A stretch of 64,000 nucleotides of DNA, from contig JADGAV010000001.1 of NCBI GenBank assembly GCA_015231825.1, positions 62,001 through 126,000 of the forward strand, read 5' to 3'. A program made the translations under genes and the position numbers. Source of the DNA: SAR324 cluster bacterium (GTDB lineage: Bacteria > SAR324 > NAC60-12). Of this stretch, positions 8,348-16,849 are shown piece by piece (positions within the stretch are counted from its first letter, which is position 1; the number at the start of each line of letters is the position of its first letter). The notes beneath the pieces were generated by a model. That model did not search any database, had not been told where the DNA came from, and worked only from the letters and a program-made list of their open reading frames with translations.

Positions 8348-9601
8348 ATGATTACTTTTACAGTGGTTTGTAAAAAAAACGAATTGATTGAAGAAGTTAA
8401 AAATTCCTTGTTCAAAGAACTGGGAGAGGAATTGGAATTGAATACGGTTATTGAGCGGTCGTCGGTTGAGAGTCATCTTTTTTACGAAATTCCTCAATTT
8501 GTCCTCTTTGATTTGGACGATCCCGAAATCGACGCAGTTTCGATCATTCGTGAAATTGCTCCGGAACCACTACTCTTCGATGTTCGAATTCTTGCTGTTG
8601 CAAAAGATGCCGATGACAGCAACTTGAACATTCCCGGGATTTTTTCAATCATGACGCCTCTACAAGTCAAAACTTTGCTTCCTCACCTGGTTCGGATTCT
8701 GAATTCCAATCAGCAACTTCTATTGCAGACCGGATTATTCCGGGAATTAGGACATCAGGGAAGCTTAGTGATCAAGAATGATCCTCTTATGTTGGAAGCT
8801 TATGCCGAACTGGTATCAAATTTTTTATACCGTGATAATTTGATCGATATTCAGGCAAAATACGGTTTAAAATTCGCGTTGGTCGAATTGCTGATGAATG
8901 CCGTTGAACACGGTAACTGCGAAATCGGATATAGAGAAAAGACTGAATGGCTGGAGGACGGAAACGACATTGTGGACCTGATTAAAGAGAAATGCAAAAA
9001 TCCGTTTGTCGATGCAAAACGGGTGATTCTAAAATACGAAATCGGAGAACGCGAGTCGTATTTTTCTGTCTGTGATGAAGGCAAAGGCTTCGACACGACC
9101 ACGCTTCCAAATCCCGATGATATGCTCACAGCTATGGAACTACACGGGCGAGGTATCTTTATGAGTCGCGTCTATGTAAAAAAATTGAGCTACAATGAGC
9201 AGGGGAATGAAGCAAGATTTTCTATTGAACATCTGGAAAACTCAAAACGAACTATTCCCAAAGGTTTTTTAGACAGCCGTGTGATTGATTTTAAACCGGG
9301 CGATCTCGTTTTTCAGGAGAATGAGAAAAGCAATACTCTTTACTATATCATCGGGGGGGAATTTGAAGTCTTTACCAATAACAAAGTGCTTGCAACCCTG
9401 AACAACACCAATATTTTTCTGGGAGAAATGTCTTTCCTGCTCGGAAACCGGAGAACTGCCACAATTCGGGCGAAAAGCAACGGTCATTTGGTCGCAATCA
9501 GTGCGAGCGAATGGATGCAGGCGGTGCAGAAGTATCCCTACTATGGTATCTTTCTCTCCCGCCTGCTCGCAAAAAAACTGGCCGAACAGTCTCATTTCTG
9601 A
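8348..9601 (+). CDS. Signalling protein: receiver-like domain, HATPase_c kinase domain, cyclic-nucleotide-binding domain
   Basis: A 417-residue three-domain protein. Residues 1-115 look like a degenerate receiver fold (acidic FDLDDPE near 58 at the phospho-acceptor position). Residues 170-300 form a GHKL ATPase of the RsbW/anti-sigma type: N-box ELLMNAVEHGN near 182, G1 motif CDEGKGFD near 242, and HGRGIFM near 263; a 30-residue insertion separates N-box and G1. Residues 310-415 are a cNMP-binding domain with FLGEMSFLLGNRRTATIRA, the phosphate-binding cassette. No HisKA or transmembrane segment is present, so serine-kinase/anti-sigma-like output gated by a nucleotide is plausible. It is 9 bp upstream of glycerate kinase. 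Confidence 0.8.
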   Translation: MITFTVVCKKNELIEEVKNSLFKELGEELELNTVIERSSVESHLFYEIPQFVLFDLDDPEIDAVSIIREIAPEPLLFDVRILAVAKDADDSNLNIPGIFSIMTPLQVKTLLPHLVRILNSNQQLLLQTGLFRELGHQGSLVIKNDPLMLEAYAELVSNFLYRDNLIDIQAKYGLKFALVELLMNAVEHGNCEIGYREKTEWLEDGNDIVDLIKEKCKNPFVDAKRVILKYEIGERESYFSVCDEGKGFDTTTLPNPDDMLTAMELHGRGIFMSRVYVKKLSYNEQGNEARFSIEHLENSKRTIPKGFLDSRVIDFKPGDLVFQENEKSNTLYYIIGGEFEVFTNNKVLATLNNTNIFLGEMSFLLGNRRTATIRAKSNGHLVAISASEWMQAVQKYPYYGIFLSRLLAKKLAEQSHF

Positions 9602-9610
9602 AGGATTGCA

Positions 9611-10759
9611 ATGCATCTCCTCTTAGCCTTTGATTCATTTAAGGAATCATTGAGCAGCCTCCAGGCTGCTCGTTGTTTTCAAACGGGATTTAAAAAGGTT
9701 CTTCCAGACGCAGAAATAGAAACCATTCTGCTCTCTGATGGCGGAGAAGGTTTTGTTTCCGCACTCACTTTTCAAAACGGGGAACTGCAAAAGCAAAAAG
9801 TTACCGGTCCCCTGGGAAATCCGGTGAATGCGCAGTATGGGCTTATGCGTGGAGATCAATCTGCAGTCATTGAAATGGCGGCAGCCTCCGGTCTCGAACT
9901 TGTCCCCCGAAATCAAAGAAATCCCTTAAAAACAACGAGCTATGGCACCGGAGAATTGATCAGACACGCCATTTCACAGGGAGCAAAACGTATTTTTATT
10001 GGCATCGGAGGCAGTGCTACGGTCGATGGAGGCCTCGGTATGGCCCAGGCTCTTGGAGTAGAATTTTTTGAACAGTCTGGAAAGAAACTTCAAGATGTTC
10101 TGTGCGGGGCGGATCTTCAAAAAATAGGCAGAGTGTCTCTTGATTCACTCGCTGACCAAATAAAGCAATTGGAGGTTATTGTCGCCTGCGATGTGAACAA
10201 TCCCTGGATTGGGGAGTTGGGAGCGGCGCGTATTTTTGGTCCTCAAAAAGGGGCGACTGCTGAAATGATTGAAGAATTGGAAAGAGGAATGGAAAATCTG
10301 GCAGCTGTGATCCGGAATGATTTAGGTTCTGAAATCTCTTCTCTTCCAGGAGCCGGGGCAGCCGGAGGGCTCGGGGGAATGCTTTATGCCCTTTTGGGGG
10401 CAAAACTCAAAAGTGGAATTGAGATCGTGTTGGAAAGCGTGGGATTTATTGATGCAGCGAAGAAAGCAGATTTGATCATCACAGGCGAAGGCCGTGTTGA
10501 TTCTCAAACCATCCGAGGGAAAACCATTAATGGTGTCACCAAAATTGCCAGGAACTGCAAAGTTCCGATACTTGTGATTGGAGGGAGCATTGTTGAAAAG
10601 GATTTGCCGCTTTTGTATGATTCCGGCATCGACATGACCCTCTCTCTTTTATCCACTCCCACCCCTTTGGAAGAGGCGATTCAAAATGGTGCCGAGTTGA
10701 TGCGGCAAACCGGCGAAAGGGTGGGCCGGATGGTGCGTTTTTTACCCAGGAACGAATAG
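9611..10759 (+). CDS. Glycerate 2-kinase (GarK/GlxK family)
   Basis: 382-residue type II glycerate kinase, forming 2-phosphoglycerate from D-glycerate and ATP. The start MHLLLAFDSFKESLSSLQAA matches the family, as do SDGGEGFV near 40, IGIGGSATVDGG near 130, GAGAAGGLGG near 245 and ITGEGRVDSQT near 290. Length is typical. An AAGGA site precedes the ATG, and the gap to the preceding signalling gene is only 9 bp, so the two are probably cotranscribed. Glycerate could come from hydroxypyruvate or tartrate metabolism; enzymes suited to that are encoded at 48963-52665. Confidence 0.93.
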   Translation: MHLLLAFDSFKESLSSLQAARCFQTGFKKVLPDAEIETILLSDGGEGFVSALTFQNGELQKQKVTGPLGNPVNAQYGLMRGDQSAVIEMAAASGLELVPRNQRNPLKTTSYGTGELIRHAISQGAKRIFIGIGGSATVDGGLGMAQALGVEFFEQSGKKLQDVLCGADLQKIGRVSLDSLADQIKQLEVIVACDVNNPWIGELGAARIFGPQKGATAEMIEELERGMENLAAVIRNDLGSEISSLPGAGAAGGLGGMLYALLGAKLKSGIEIVLESVGFIDAAKKADLIITGEGRVDSQTIRGKTINGVTKIARNCKVPILVIGGSIVEKDLPLLYDSGIDMTLSLLSTPTPLEEAIQNGAELMRQTGERVGRMVRFLPRNE

Positions 10760-10787
10760 TAAGGAAGAGGGAGAGGAAAGGGAATGA

Positions 10788-10809
10788 GGGGGGAAGCAAA
10801 TCCCTCCCC
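10788..10809. terminator. Possible bidirectional hairpin between convergent genes
   Basis: A G-rich run (10788-10793) and TCCCTCCCC (10801-10809) can pair with one mismatch around a short A-rich loop. It sits in the 63-bp gap between convergent glycerate kinase and gcvH. There is no clear T-run, so this is a weak call. Confidence 0.25.
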
Positions 10810-10822
10810 AAAGATAGCAGGA

Positions 10823-11218
10823 TCACTCAGGTTCTTCTTCTGCTAGAAAGGCTTCGTATTGTTCAGGACTCAGGAGAGCCGCCTGCTCTTCCATATTGGC
10901 TGTTTCAATACGGATGATCCAACCTGCCCCATAACAATCATCATTGACCATTTCCGGTTCGTCGTCCAGGGCTTCATTGATTTCGATCACTTTTCCAGAC
11001 ATTGGCATGACCAATGAGGAGACGGCTTTGACTGATTCAATTGTGCCGAATTCATCGCCGGCATCTATTTCATCGTCCAATGCAGGCAGTTCGACAAAAA
11101 CGATATCTCCCAGCGAGTTTTGTGCATGATCGCTGATCCCAATTACGCATTCTGTCCCGTCAATACGCACCCATTCATGATCTTTGCTGTACAACAAACC
11201 GGAGGCAATTTCCCTCAT
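10823..11218 (-). CDS. gcvH: Glycine cleavage system H protein
   Basis: 131-residue lipoyl carrier of the glycine cleavage complex, shuttling the aminomethyl group from P to T protein. The lipoylation motif IESVKAVS places the modified lysine at residue 64, and the motif GDIVFVELPALD precedes it as usual. Length is normal and the C-terminus acidic. A TCTCCTT ribosome-site complement lies just upstream of the start. gcvT, gcvP and gcvL are not in the window, and I saw no glycine riboswitch upstream. It may also serve as a general lipoate acceptor. Confidence 0.96.
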   Translation of the reverse strand: MREIASGLLYSKDHEWVRIDGTECVIGISDHAQNSLGDIVFVELPALDDEIDAGDEFGTIESVKAVSSLVMPMSGKVIEINEALDDEPEMVNDDCYGAGWIIRIETANMEEQAALLSPEQYEAFLAEEEPE

Positions 11219-11477
11219 TTCTTCTCCTTTGAAATTTGATAAGAATAGGAATGTCAGATAATCTGCATCCCAAATTTATTACTCAATAAACTTTAGCTGA
11301 ATCCCTCTAGGGAACAACAACTAAATATTCGTTTGAATAAAATGTCAATCCTTTGATGAAAGAATTTGTCCTTTTTTCAGTGAAAAATGAATGTTGATAA
11401 AAAAAAAGAAAAATATTCTTTAAAAATGGAATCATGGCATCAAATTTGACTCGTATTTTATCTCTGATCAAATTCCA

Positions 11478-11882
11478 ATGGAAACCACTGCGCTTTGCCT
11501 GACGGGGATAGGAGTGCTGGCACTGGTGGGATTGCAGAACTCGCTTCTGCTGGCGTTCCGACACAATTCGCTGCGTGGAAGCAACTCCTCCTGCAGTCAA
11601 GTGCTCCGTTCGCCTCTTGCGTTAATAGGAAAAATTCCGGTCTCCTATTTTGCTGTCGTGTATTATTGCGGAGTTTTGGGACAGCTCCTGCTGATGTTAC
11701 AGCAGGAACGTATTATCTGGCACTGGATTGCAATTGGAGTGATCCTGGCTGCTGTCGTTTCCTGCTACTATGCCTTTCTGCTTTTCTTCAAACTCCGCCT
11801 GGTTTGCATGGCATGCGTGCGTCTCTACCTGATCAACGCGATGATGGCATTTGTACTATTGGGCTATTATTGGTTTGTGTGA
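11478..11882 (+). CDS. VKOR-family membrane thiol oxidoreductase
   Basis: 134-residue protein with four hydrophobic segments (about 5-27, 50-72, 80-105, 114-133). It carries the VKOR pattern: a loop cysteine C39 followed by VLRSPLALIGKIPVSYFAVVYY, and an active-site CMAC (110-113) at the end of a membrane helix. VKOR proteins reoxidise DsbA-like partners using quinone. The usual first loop cysteine that shuttles electrons is not evident; the only cysteine before C39 is C7 in the first helix. No DsbA-like gene is adjacent. The start ATG at 11478 lacks a strong ribosome site. Confidence 0.72.
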   Translation: METTALCLTGIGVLALVGLQNSLLLAFRHNSLRGSNSSCSQVLRSPLALIGKIPVSYFAVVYYCGVLGQLLLMLQQERIIWHWIAIGVILAAVVSCYYAFLLFFKLRLVCMACVRLYLINAMMAFVLLGYYWFV

Positions 11883-11895
11883 CTCAGGGGCTCGA

Positions 11896-12090
11896 TTACT
11901 CAACCTCTTCCACATGATCGTTGTAAGCTAAATATCCCAGTCCCAAGCCAGCAACCGCAAAAATCAGATTGAGCCCGCCAAAAATGTAAGCCATCAGCAG
12001 AAATACTCCAATGACTCCTCCTTTGACCATTTTGTTTGTTTTGTATTTCTGAAGAATTTCTTCTTTATTGTTGATATCAATCATTGCCAT
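11896..12090 (-). CDS. Small membrane protein (64 aa)
   Basis: Unrecognised 64-residue protein: a charged N-terminus ending KYKTNKMVKGG, then two closely spaced hydrophobic segments (about 24-40 and 41-56) and an acidic tail NDHVEEVE. The composition is that of a real small inner-membrane protein rather than a shadow, and no other gene occupies the interval. The start could be M1 (12090) or M3 (12084). It is convergent with the VKOR gene, 13 bp away, and downstream of the receiver-ATPase gene on the same strand. Confidence 0.55.
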   Translation of the reverse strand: MAMIDINNKEEILQKYKTNKMVKGGVIGVFLLMAYIFGGLNLIFAVAGLGLGYLAYNDHVEEVE

Positions 12091-12251
12091 TTTCAGTTTT
12101 CCATGATTTGTTTAATAGAAATCCGATCAATATCCTGATGCCTTCCGAACAGCGATATGTACAGGATTTTGAAAGGTTATTCATGACTATTTTCCAAACT
12201 AAAAAATACCAGAGTTGATAGGAAAAAACAAACTTCTTGACATGAAGGATT

Positions 12252-13157
12252 TTATAAATTCTTCTGCAGGGTGACCTGATTGCCTTTTTTGTTGAATTCC
12301 ACCTTGTCAAAATATATTTGCATCAACAGGATTCCCCTGCCTGTTTTTCTCATGATATTTTTCGGGTCACGGGGATCAAGGATTTTTTTAATATCGAAAC
12401 CTTGTCCTTCGTCCTCGATATCATATTGAATATATTCTGATTCGATTGTTTGTTGAATGATCACCTTTCGTTCCTGGTACGGAGAAAGTCGCCGCCGTTT
12501 GTCAATTTCTTCCTGCATCACAACATAACCGTTTTTTTGTTCTCGCACTTCTGATGAGATTTCGTAGTTGCCATGCACAACAGCATTGGTTAACGCTTCC
12601 AAGAGTCCGACTGTTATTTGTGAGCGCATTTCCCCTTTAAAATTATTGGCAAACAAGCGGGATATGGCATCAACTTCGTCCATGTTTTTGAGGTGCATCT
12701 CCGCATAAGGCAAAGCTGCGAGCAAATTCCAATATTTATTGAAGGTTTTGTTCTCGGTCTCAAAAGCATGAGCCAGCTGAATTTGTTTGCTGACTTTGAA
12801 TGCACGGTCGATCCGCTTCAGCAAATCGTCGGGATCAAAGGGCTTGGCAATATAGTCAACTGCCCCGTGATGGAGTGCCTGTAAGATGCTTTGACCGTCG
12901 TTGGCAGCAGAAAGAAAAACAACAGGAAGGTTTTGAAAGCGGGGATCTTTTTTTAAGCGTTGAATCAATTCTAAACCACCCATTACCGGCATGTTGTTGT
13001 CGACCAGCAAAATATCAGGATCAGACCCTTCGTCCAATTGCAGAATGGCATCTTGACCGTGAATTGCAGTCGTTACCTCAAAATCCTCATTTTCGAGCAA
13101 AATGGCGAGGGTTTTTCTTACCAAATCGTCGTCTTCAACGCTCAAAATTTTACGCAT
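12252..13157 (-). CDS. Response regulator with receiver and HATPase_c domains
   Basis: 301-residue protein. Residues 1-120 are a complete receiver: acidic EDDD near 8, phospho-acceptor D53 in LLVDNNMP, SAAND near 82 and KPFDPDD near 104. After a linker, residues 185-300 form an RsbW-like HATPase domain with N-box LLEALTNAVVHGNYE, EDEGQGFD and TGRGILLMQIYFD. No HisKA domain is present, so the ATPase is probably an output kinase controlled by receiver phosphorylation, as in partner-switching systems. ATG at 13157 is preferred over the TTG three bases upstream. The zinc-finger microprotein gene at 13245-13370 is 87 bp upstream on the same strand. Confidence 0.88.
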   Translation of the reverse strand: MRKILSVEDDDLVRKTLAILLENEDFEVTTAIHGQDAILQLDEGSDPDILLVDNNMPVMGGLELIQRLKKDPRFQNLPVVFLSAANDGQSILQALHHGAVDYIAKPFDPDDLLKRIDRAFKVSKQIQLAHAFETENKTFNKYWNLLAALPYAEMHLKNMDEVDAISRLFANNFKGEMRSQITVGLLEALTNAVVHGNYEISSEVREQKNGYVVMQEEIDKRRRLSPYQERKVIIQQTIESEYIQYDIEDEGQGFDIKKILDPRDPKNIMRKTGRGILLMQIYFDKVEFNKKGNQVTLQKNL

Positions 13158-13244
13158 CAATGGCTCTTTCAGAAAATGAAATCTTTATGGTTGATGTTCA
13201 ATTCAATATCATGGGCAGAAGAATTTACACAATTAAAAAAGTTT

Positions 13245-13370
13245 CTAGAAGAACTTTTGACGGCTGCAGCGTTTGCAGGATTCATTCAATTCTCCAGCTT
13301 TGTTTTTCTTAAAATATTTTGCAATATAGGGGTACATCACCCCACAGTATTCACAGGTCCGATAGCTCAT
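13245..13370 (-). CDS. Zinc-finger microprotein (41 aa)
   Basis: A 41-residue protein beginning MSYRTCEYCG and ending CKRCSRQKFF. Two CxxC pairs (C6/C9 and C32/C35) separated by 22 residues, with an aromatic KYF between them, give a treble-clef or ribbon-type zinc site like the small fingers attached to HNH endonucleases. A strong ribosome site (AGAGGAG, 13375-13381 on the minus strand) lies 4 nt before the ATG at 13370. It precedes the receiver-ATPase gene by 87 bp, same strand. The length, cysteine spacing and ribosome site support a true gene; the function (nucleic-acid or protein binding) is unknown. Confidence 0.65.
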   Translation of the reverse strand: MSYRTCEYCGVMYPYIAKYFKKNKAGELNESCKRCSRQKFF

Positions 13371-13502
13371 TTTCTCCTCTTGTCTGTCTGCTTGTTAATT
13401 TCCCTTTTAGTTAATAAAAAGATATGATTGTCCTGGCAGAAGAAATGCACATTTTGTGCTATCGGAGAACCCATTGAAAGCATCTTCTTGTGAACACTCG
13501 GC

Positions 13503-15305
13503 TCACTCCCATCCAAATGTGGCTGGAGGTTTATGGGTAATATCGTAGAAGACGGCGTCAATCCCGGGTAATTCAAGGATTTGATGAGAGAGCGGATTTA
13601 CGATTTTCCAATCAATTTTTGCAAATTGAGCCGTCATGACGTCTTCAGAGCAGACTGGGCGAAGTACAATGGAGTTTCCGGTCCCGTTTGTTGAAAGTGG
13701 TAAAATGATGACCAGCAACTGAAAAATTTCCTGCATGAGCTGGTGTTCGATTAGCGCTTGGGTGGCCAAAGCATCCACTTCCTGAAGAAGTTTCAGGCGT
13801 TCCTTCGTACAATAGGCTCTTCTGCTTTTTAATGACGGCAGCTCATTTGGCGCCAGCAAAGTCACCACCCGATTTATGGTTCTGACCTCATTGGTGATTT
13901 TTATGGAGTGCTCCTCCAGTTTTTCCCAATCTTGTGTCCCAATCAAAACGGCCGGTTGAGCATAGCTTCGCTGATCTCCCTGAACTCCTACGGAACGAAC
14001 AGGAAGAAGATCAGTTTTGTACTCTGGACCGGGAATGAGCTGCCTGAGCGTGTTTTTCAAAGAAAGTGCGTTTTCAAATTCCTCGTCTCCATGAGCGCAA
14101 AGTACATTGATCGAAAGTCCTGGGCCTGGAAATGGATGCCGCCACACGATGGCATCAGGCAGTCCCAGAAGTTCTCCAACTTTGCGGACCTCATCTTTGT
14201 ATAATTCCTTCAGCGGTTCCACAACCTGCCCTTTTTCCATCAGGTCTTTGACTTGCTGGACTCGGTTGTGATGGGACTTGATTACTTCAGAGTGTTCCGT
14301 CCCGCCCGATTCGATAATATCAGGATACAGCGTCCCCTGCCCCAGGATCCATTCTTCAGGATTGAGATTGAGATTCTCAAGAAATTGGTCCCTCACATCG
14401 ATAAAAGCGGCTCCGACGAGATGACGTTTTTTTTGGGGATCAACTTGACCCGCTATCGCTTTGAGGAAATCTTCACTGGCATCGCGGAATTGAATATTGT
14501 TGTAGCCCAGTTGTTTGTAGCGTGTCAAAATGGTTTCGGCTTCATTTTTTCTGAGAAAACCATTGTCGATGAAAAGTCCCAAAACACGTTCTTTTCCAAG
14601 GGCATTATTCAACAATGCAAAAGCCACCGAAGAATCCACCCCGCCGCTGAGGAACATGAGCACTTTTCGGCTGCCGACTGTATCTTGAATACTTCTATTT
14701 GCTTCCTGAACAAAGCCTTCCATCGACCAGCAGGCCTCGGCTTCAGTTTGTTTGACAAAATTTGTCAAAATCTGGATGCCCGCCAGTGAATCCTTCACCT
14801 CAGGATGAAACTGCAGGGTAAACACTGGCTGCTCTCGGTGTTGCATGGCAACAATGGGGCAATGTTTACTCTGGCCGATTCGTTCAAATTCCGGGGGACA
14901 TTCGGTCACGCTGTCTTGATGGCTCATCCAAACCTGGGATGGAAAGGAAACGTCTTGCCAAAGCCTGGAGTCCATCACCTTTTCTACAAATGCCTTCCCG
15001 AACTCTCCCTGTCCTGTATTCTGGATTAAACCTCCAAAATGCTGGGCAATCAGTTGGTGTCCATAGCACAGACCAAGGATTGGCATATCCAAAGATAAAA
15101 TTTCAGCGTTGAAAGGGGGAATATCTTCTGCAAAGACAGAAGCGGGACCACCGGAAAGGATGATACCTTTCATTGTTTTGAGATTTTCTGTCTTTGTTTT
15201 CGGTGGAAAAATTTCGGCATAAACTCCAATATGCCTAATCCGCTTGGCAATCAAGTGGGCATATTGGCTTCCAAAATCCAAAACAGCGATCGTATCGCGC
15301 TGCAT
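13503..15305 (-). CDS. guaA: GMP synthase (glutamine-hydrolysing), long form
   Basis: 600-residue enzyme converting XMP to GMP. The class I amidotransferase domain (1-190) has the nucleophile C80 in GLCYGHQ and the FHPE motif near 167. The ATP-pyrophosphatase domain has LSGGVDSS near 220, HPFPGPGL near 385 and the C-terminal dimerisation region ending KPPATFGWE. Bacterial enzymes are usually about 525 residues; here extra residues follow SVGVQGDQRSY before the final VMTAQ segment, as in human GMP synthetase. Divergent from the gene at 15609. I saw no guanine riboswitch upstream. Confidence 0.96.
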   Translation of the reverse strand: MQRDTIAVLDFGSQYAHLIAKRIRHIGVYAEIFPPKTKTENLKTMKGIILSGGPASVFAEDIPPFNAEILSLDMPILGLCYGHQLIAQHFGGLIQNTGQGEFGKAFVEKVMDSRLWQDVSFPSQVWMSHQDSVTECPPEFERIGQSKHCPIVAMQHREQPVFTLQFHPEVKDSLAGIQILTNFVKQTEAEACWSMEGFVQEANRSIQDTVGSRKVLMFLSGGVDSSVAFALLNNALGKERVLGLFIDNGFLRKNEAETILTRYKQLGYNNIQFRDASEDFLKAIAGQVDPQKKRHLVGAAFIDVRDQFLENLNLNPEEWILGQGTLYPDIIESGGTEHSEVIKSHHNRVQQVKDLMEKGQVVEPLKELYKDEVRKVGELLGLPDAIVWRHPFPGPGLSINVLCAHGDEEFENALSLKNTLRQLIPGPEYKTDLLPVRSVGVQGDQRSYAQPAVLIGTQDWEKLEEHSIKITNEVRTINRVVTLLAPNELPSLKSRRAYCTKERLKLLQEVDALATQALIEHQLMQEIFQLLVIILPLSTNGTGNSIVLRPVCSEDVMTAQFAKIDWKIVNPLSHQILELPGIDAVFYDITHKPPATFGWE

Positions 15306-15608
15306 GAGCTATCCTACAAATTGAATCATTGAAAAGCATTGCTCGAGCAGAAAAAAGGAGCAACTGTGTTCTTCCAAATGCAAACTGATAAATACTGTAT
15401 CCCCAATTTGTTTTGAACACAAGTTTGGCTTCAAAGCCTAACCCTGTATTTGTTCAGGACTTTCTTTGTTTGACATTAAGAATTGTAATCCATACATTAT
15501 GCTGGCATCCAAAAGTGGGAAAAAATTGATGCGAATAAAGTCGATTTTAAGTCAATGCCATTGACCTAAAATGCAAACAAGAAAAATTAATATTTGGGAA
15601 TCACCAAG
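15306..15608. other. Divergent intergenic region
   Basis: About 300 bp between guaA and the membrane protein gene. It holds the candidate promoter at 15470-15498 and otherwise no open frame, RNA gene or repeat that I can support. Confidence 0.5.
15470..15498 (+). promoter_or_regulatory. Candidate sigma70-type promoter
   Basis: A perfect TTGACA (15470-15475), a 17-nt spacer and TACATT (15493-15498) precede the membrane protein gene at 15609 by about 110 bp. Confidence 0.42.
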
Positions 15609-16028
15609 ATGATGCATGAAATCAGCGAAGGACTGGGAGTTTTGAGTTTGTGGGGATTGATCCTGTTGAATGTCCTCTATTATTACAGCATGGCCTTTAA
15701 GCTCGTTCCTAAAACGTTGAGAATTCAGGGACCTGAGCTCATAAAAAAACCACTCAAATGGAAAGCAAAATTTCGGAAATACCACTACTGGGGAAATCCT
15801 GTTATGATAGGAATTGCCTGCATTCACGGCTGGTACGCAGAAAAGACTCACTGGACGTTATGGCTTGGATGGGGGATTTTGGTGTTGCTTTCGCTCAGCG
15901 GATTTTTAATGAAACTGCAAAAAGCTGATCAACCAGGGGCAAAGGTCAATCGCTTGATCCATTCGCAACACTTCCTTTCAATATTAATGCTGCTGACACT
16001 GCTGATTGGACATGGAATTGTCGACTGA
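15609..16028 (+). CDS. Four-helix membrane protein, possible haem-binding
   Basis: 139-residue protein with four hydrophobic helices (about 10-27, 60-74, 81-100, 116-136). Histidines face the membrane in helix 2 (YHYWGNP, IACIHGWY) and helix 4 (IHSQHFLS, IGHGIVD), a layout seen in ferric-reductase-like and cytochrome b561-like proteins that bind haem through histidine pairs. The ATG at 15609 is preferred over a TTG at 15594. The haem role is an inference; no redox partner is adjacent. The 3' end is convergent with the SDR gene, 38 bp away. Confidence 0.6.
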   Translation: MMHEISEGLGVLSLWGLILLNVLYYYSMAFKLVPKTLRIQGPELIKKPLKWKAKFRKYHYWGNPVMIGIACIHGWYAEKTHWTLWLGWGILVLLSLSGFLMKLQKADQPGAKVNRLIHSQHFLSILMLLTLLIGHGIVD

Positions 16029-16066
16029 ACAAAGGACCTGGAACCAATCGCAGTTGTTCAGAAAAC

Positions 16067-16849
16067 TCAATGCATATGATAGCCGCCGTCTACATTCAGA
16101 GCCTGCCCGGTGATTGCTGCAGAAGTGTCAGCAGCGAAATAGAGAATCGCATTGGCGACTTCTTCTTCAGTGGGTATCCGCTTCAATGGAATGGGGGAAA
16201 CAAAAGCATCCCTCACTTCTTCAAAGGATCGTTTTTCTGCTTCTGCACGATCAGCAATCACTTTATTGATTCGCTCGCCTTCAATTGGACCCGGAATGAC
16301 AACGTTTACCCGGATGCCATCGCCGCCAAGTTCAGCTGCAAGAGAGTGACTCAAGCCGATCATTCCCCATTTTGAAGCGGCATAGGGCGTCCTGAGAGGG
16401 TAAGCTATTCTTCCTGCAACAGATGAAATATTCACAATACTTCCCCGCTTCTGTGCGACCATGATCGGGATGGCGTGTTTGGCACAGTAAAAAGCTCCTG
16501 TGAGATTGACGTTCAGGGTTTCCAGCCATTCTTCGGCTTTGATCTCCTGTGCGAGTTTGGTTGGACCTGTGATTCCCGCGTTGTTGACCAGAACGTCCAG
16601 CTTCTGATAGCGGCTCATCGTTTCTTCAAACAATTGCTTCACCTCGATTTCCGACGCAACGTCTGTTGGCACCACCAAAGGGTCAGTGCCCATCGCCCGG
16701 AGTTCTTCGGCAAGCATTTCCAGTTTTTCCCTTGATCGTGCCGCAAGAACGACGTCAGCCCCTTCACGGCCAAATGCGAGCGCGGTTGCTTTTCCTATAC
16801 CATATCCGGCTCCGGTGACTATGATTGTTTTATCTTTAAAGTTAGCCAT
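16067..16849 (-). CDS. SDR-family NAD(P)-dependent oxidoreductase
   Basis: 260-residue classical short-chain dehydrogenase. The nucleotide-binding TGAGYGIG is at residues 12-19, NNAG at 89-92, catalytic Ser at about 142, and Y156xxxK160 in PYAASK. The C-terminal GQALNVDGGYHMH is typical of FabG-like enzymes. The arginine-containing AARSR after strand 2 suggests NADP. The substrate cannot be told from sequence. It is divergent from the peptide-importer operon starting at 17329. Confidence 0.9.
   Translation of the reverse strand: MANFKDKTIIVTGAGYGIGKATALAFGREGADVVLAARSREKLEMLAEELRAMGTDPLVVPTDVASEIEVKQLFEETMSRYQKLDVLVNNAGITGPTKLAQEIKAEEWLETLNVNLTGAFYCAKHAIPIMVAQKRGSIVNISSVAGRIAYPLRTPYAASKWGMIGLSHSLAAELGGDGIRVNVVIPGPIEGERINKVIADRAEAEKRSFEEVRDAFVSPIPLKRIPTEEEVANAILYFAADTSAAITGQALNVDGGYHMH

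Noticed and set aside
10823..11477. Glycine riboswitch upstream of gcvH
   Set aside because: The 260-bp region before the start has no paired aptamer-like structure that I can recognise; it is AT-rich.
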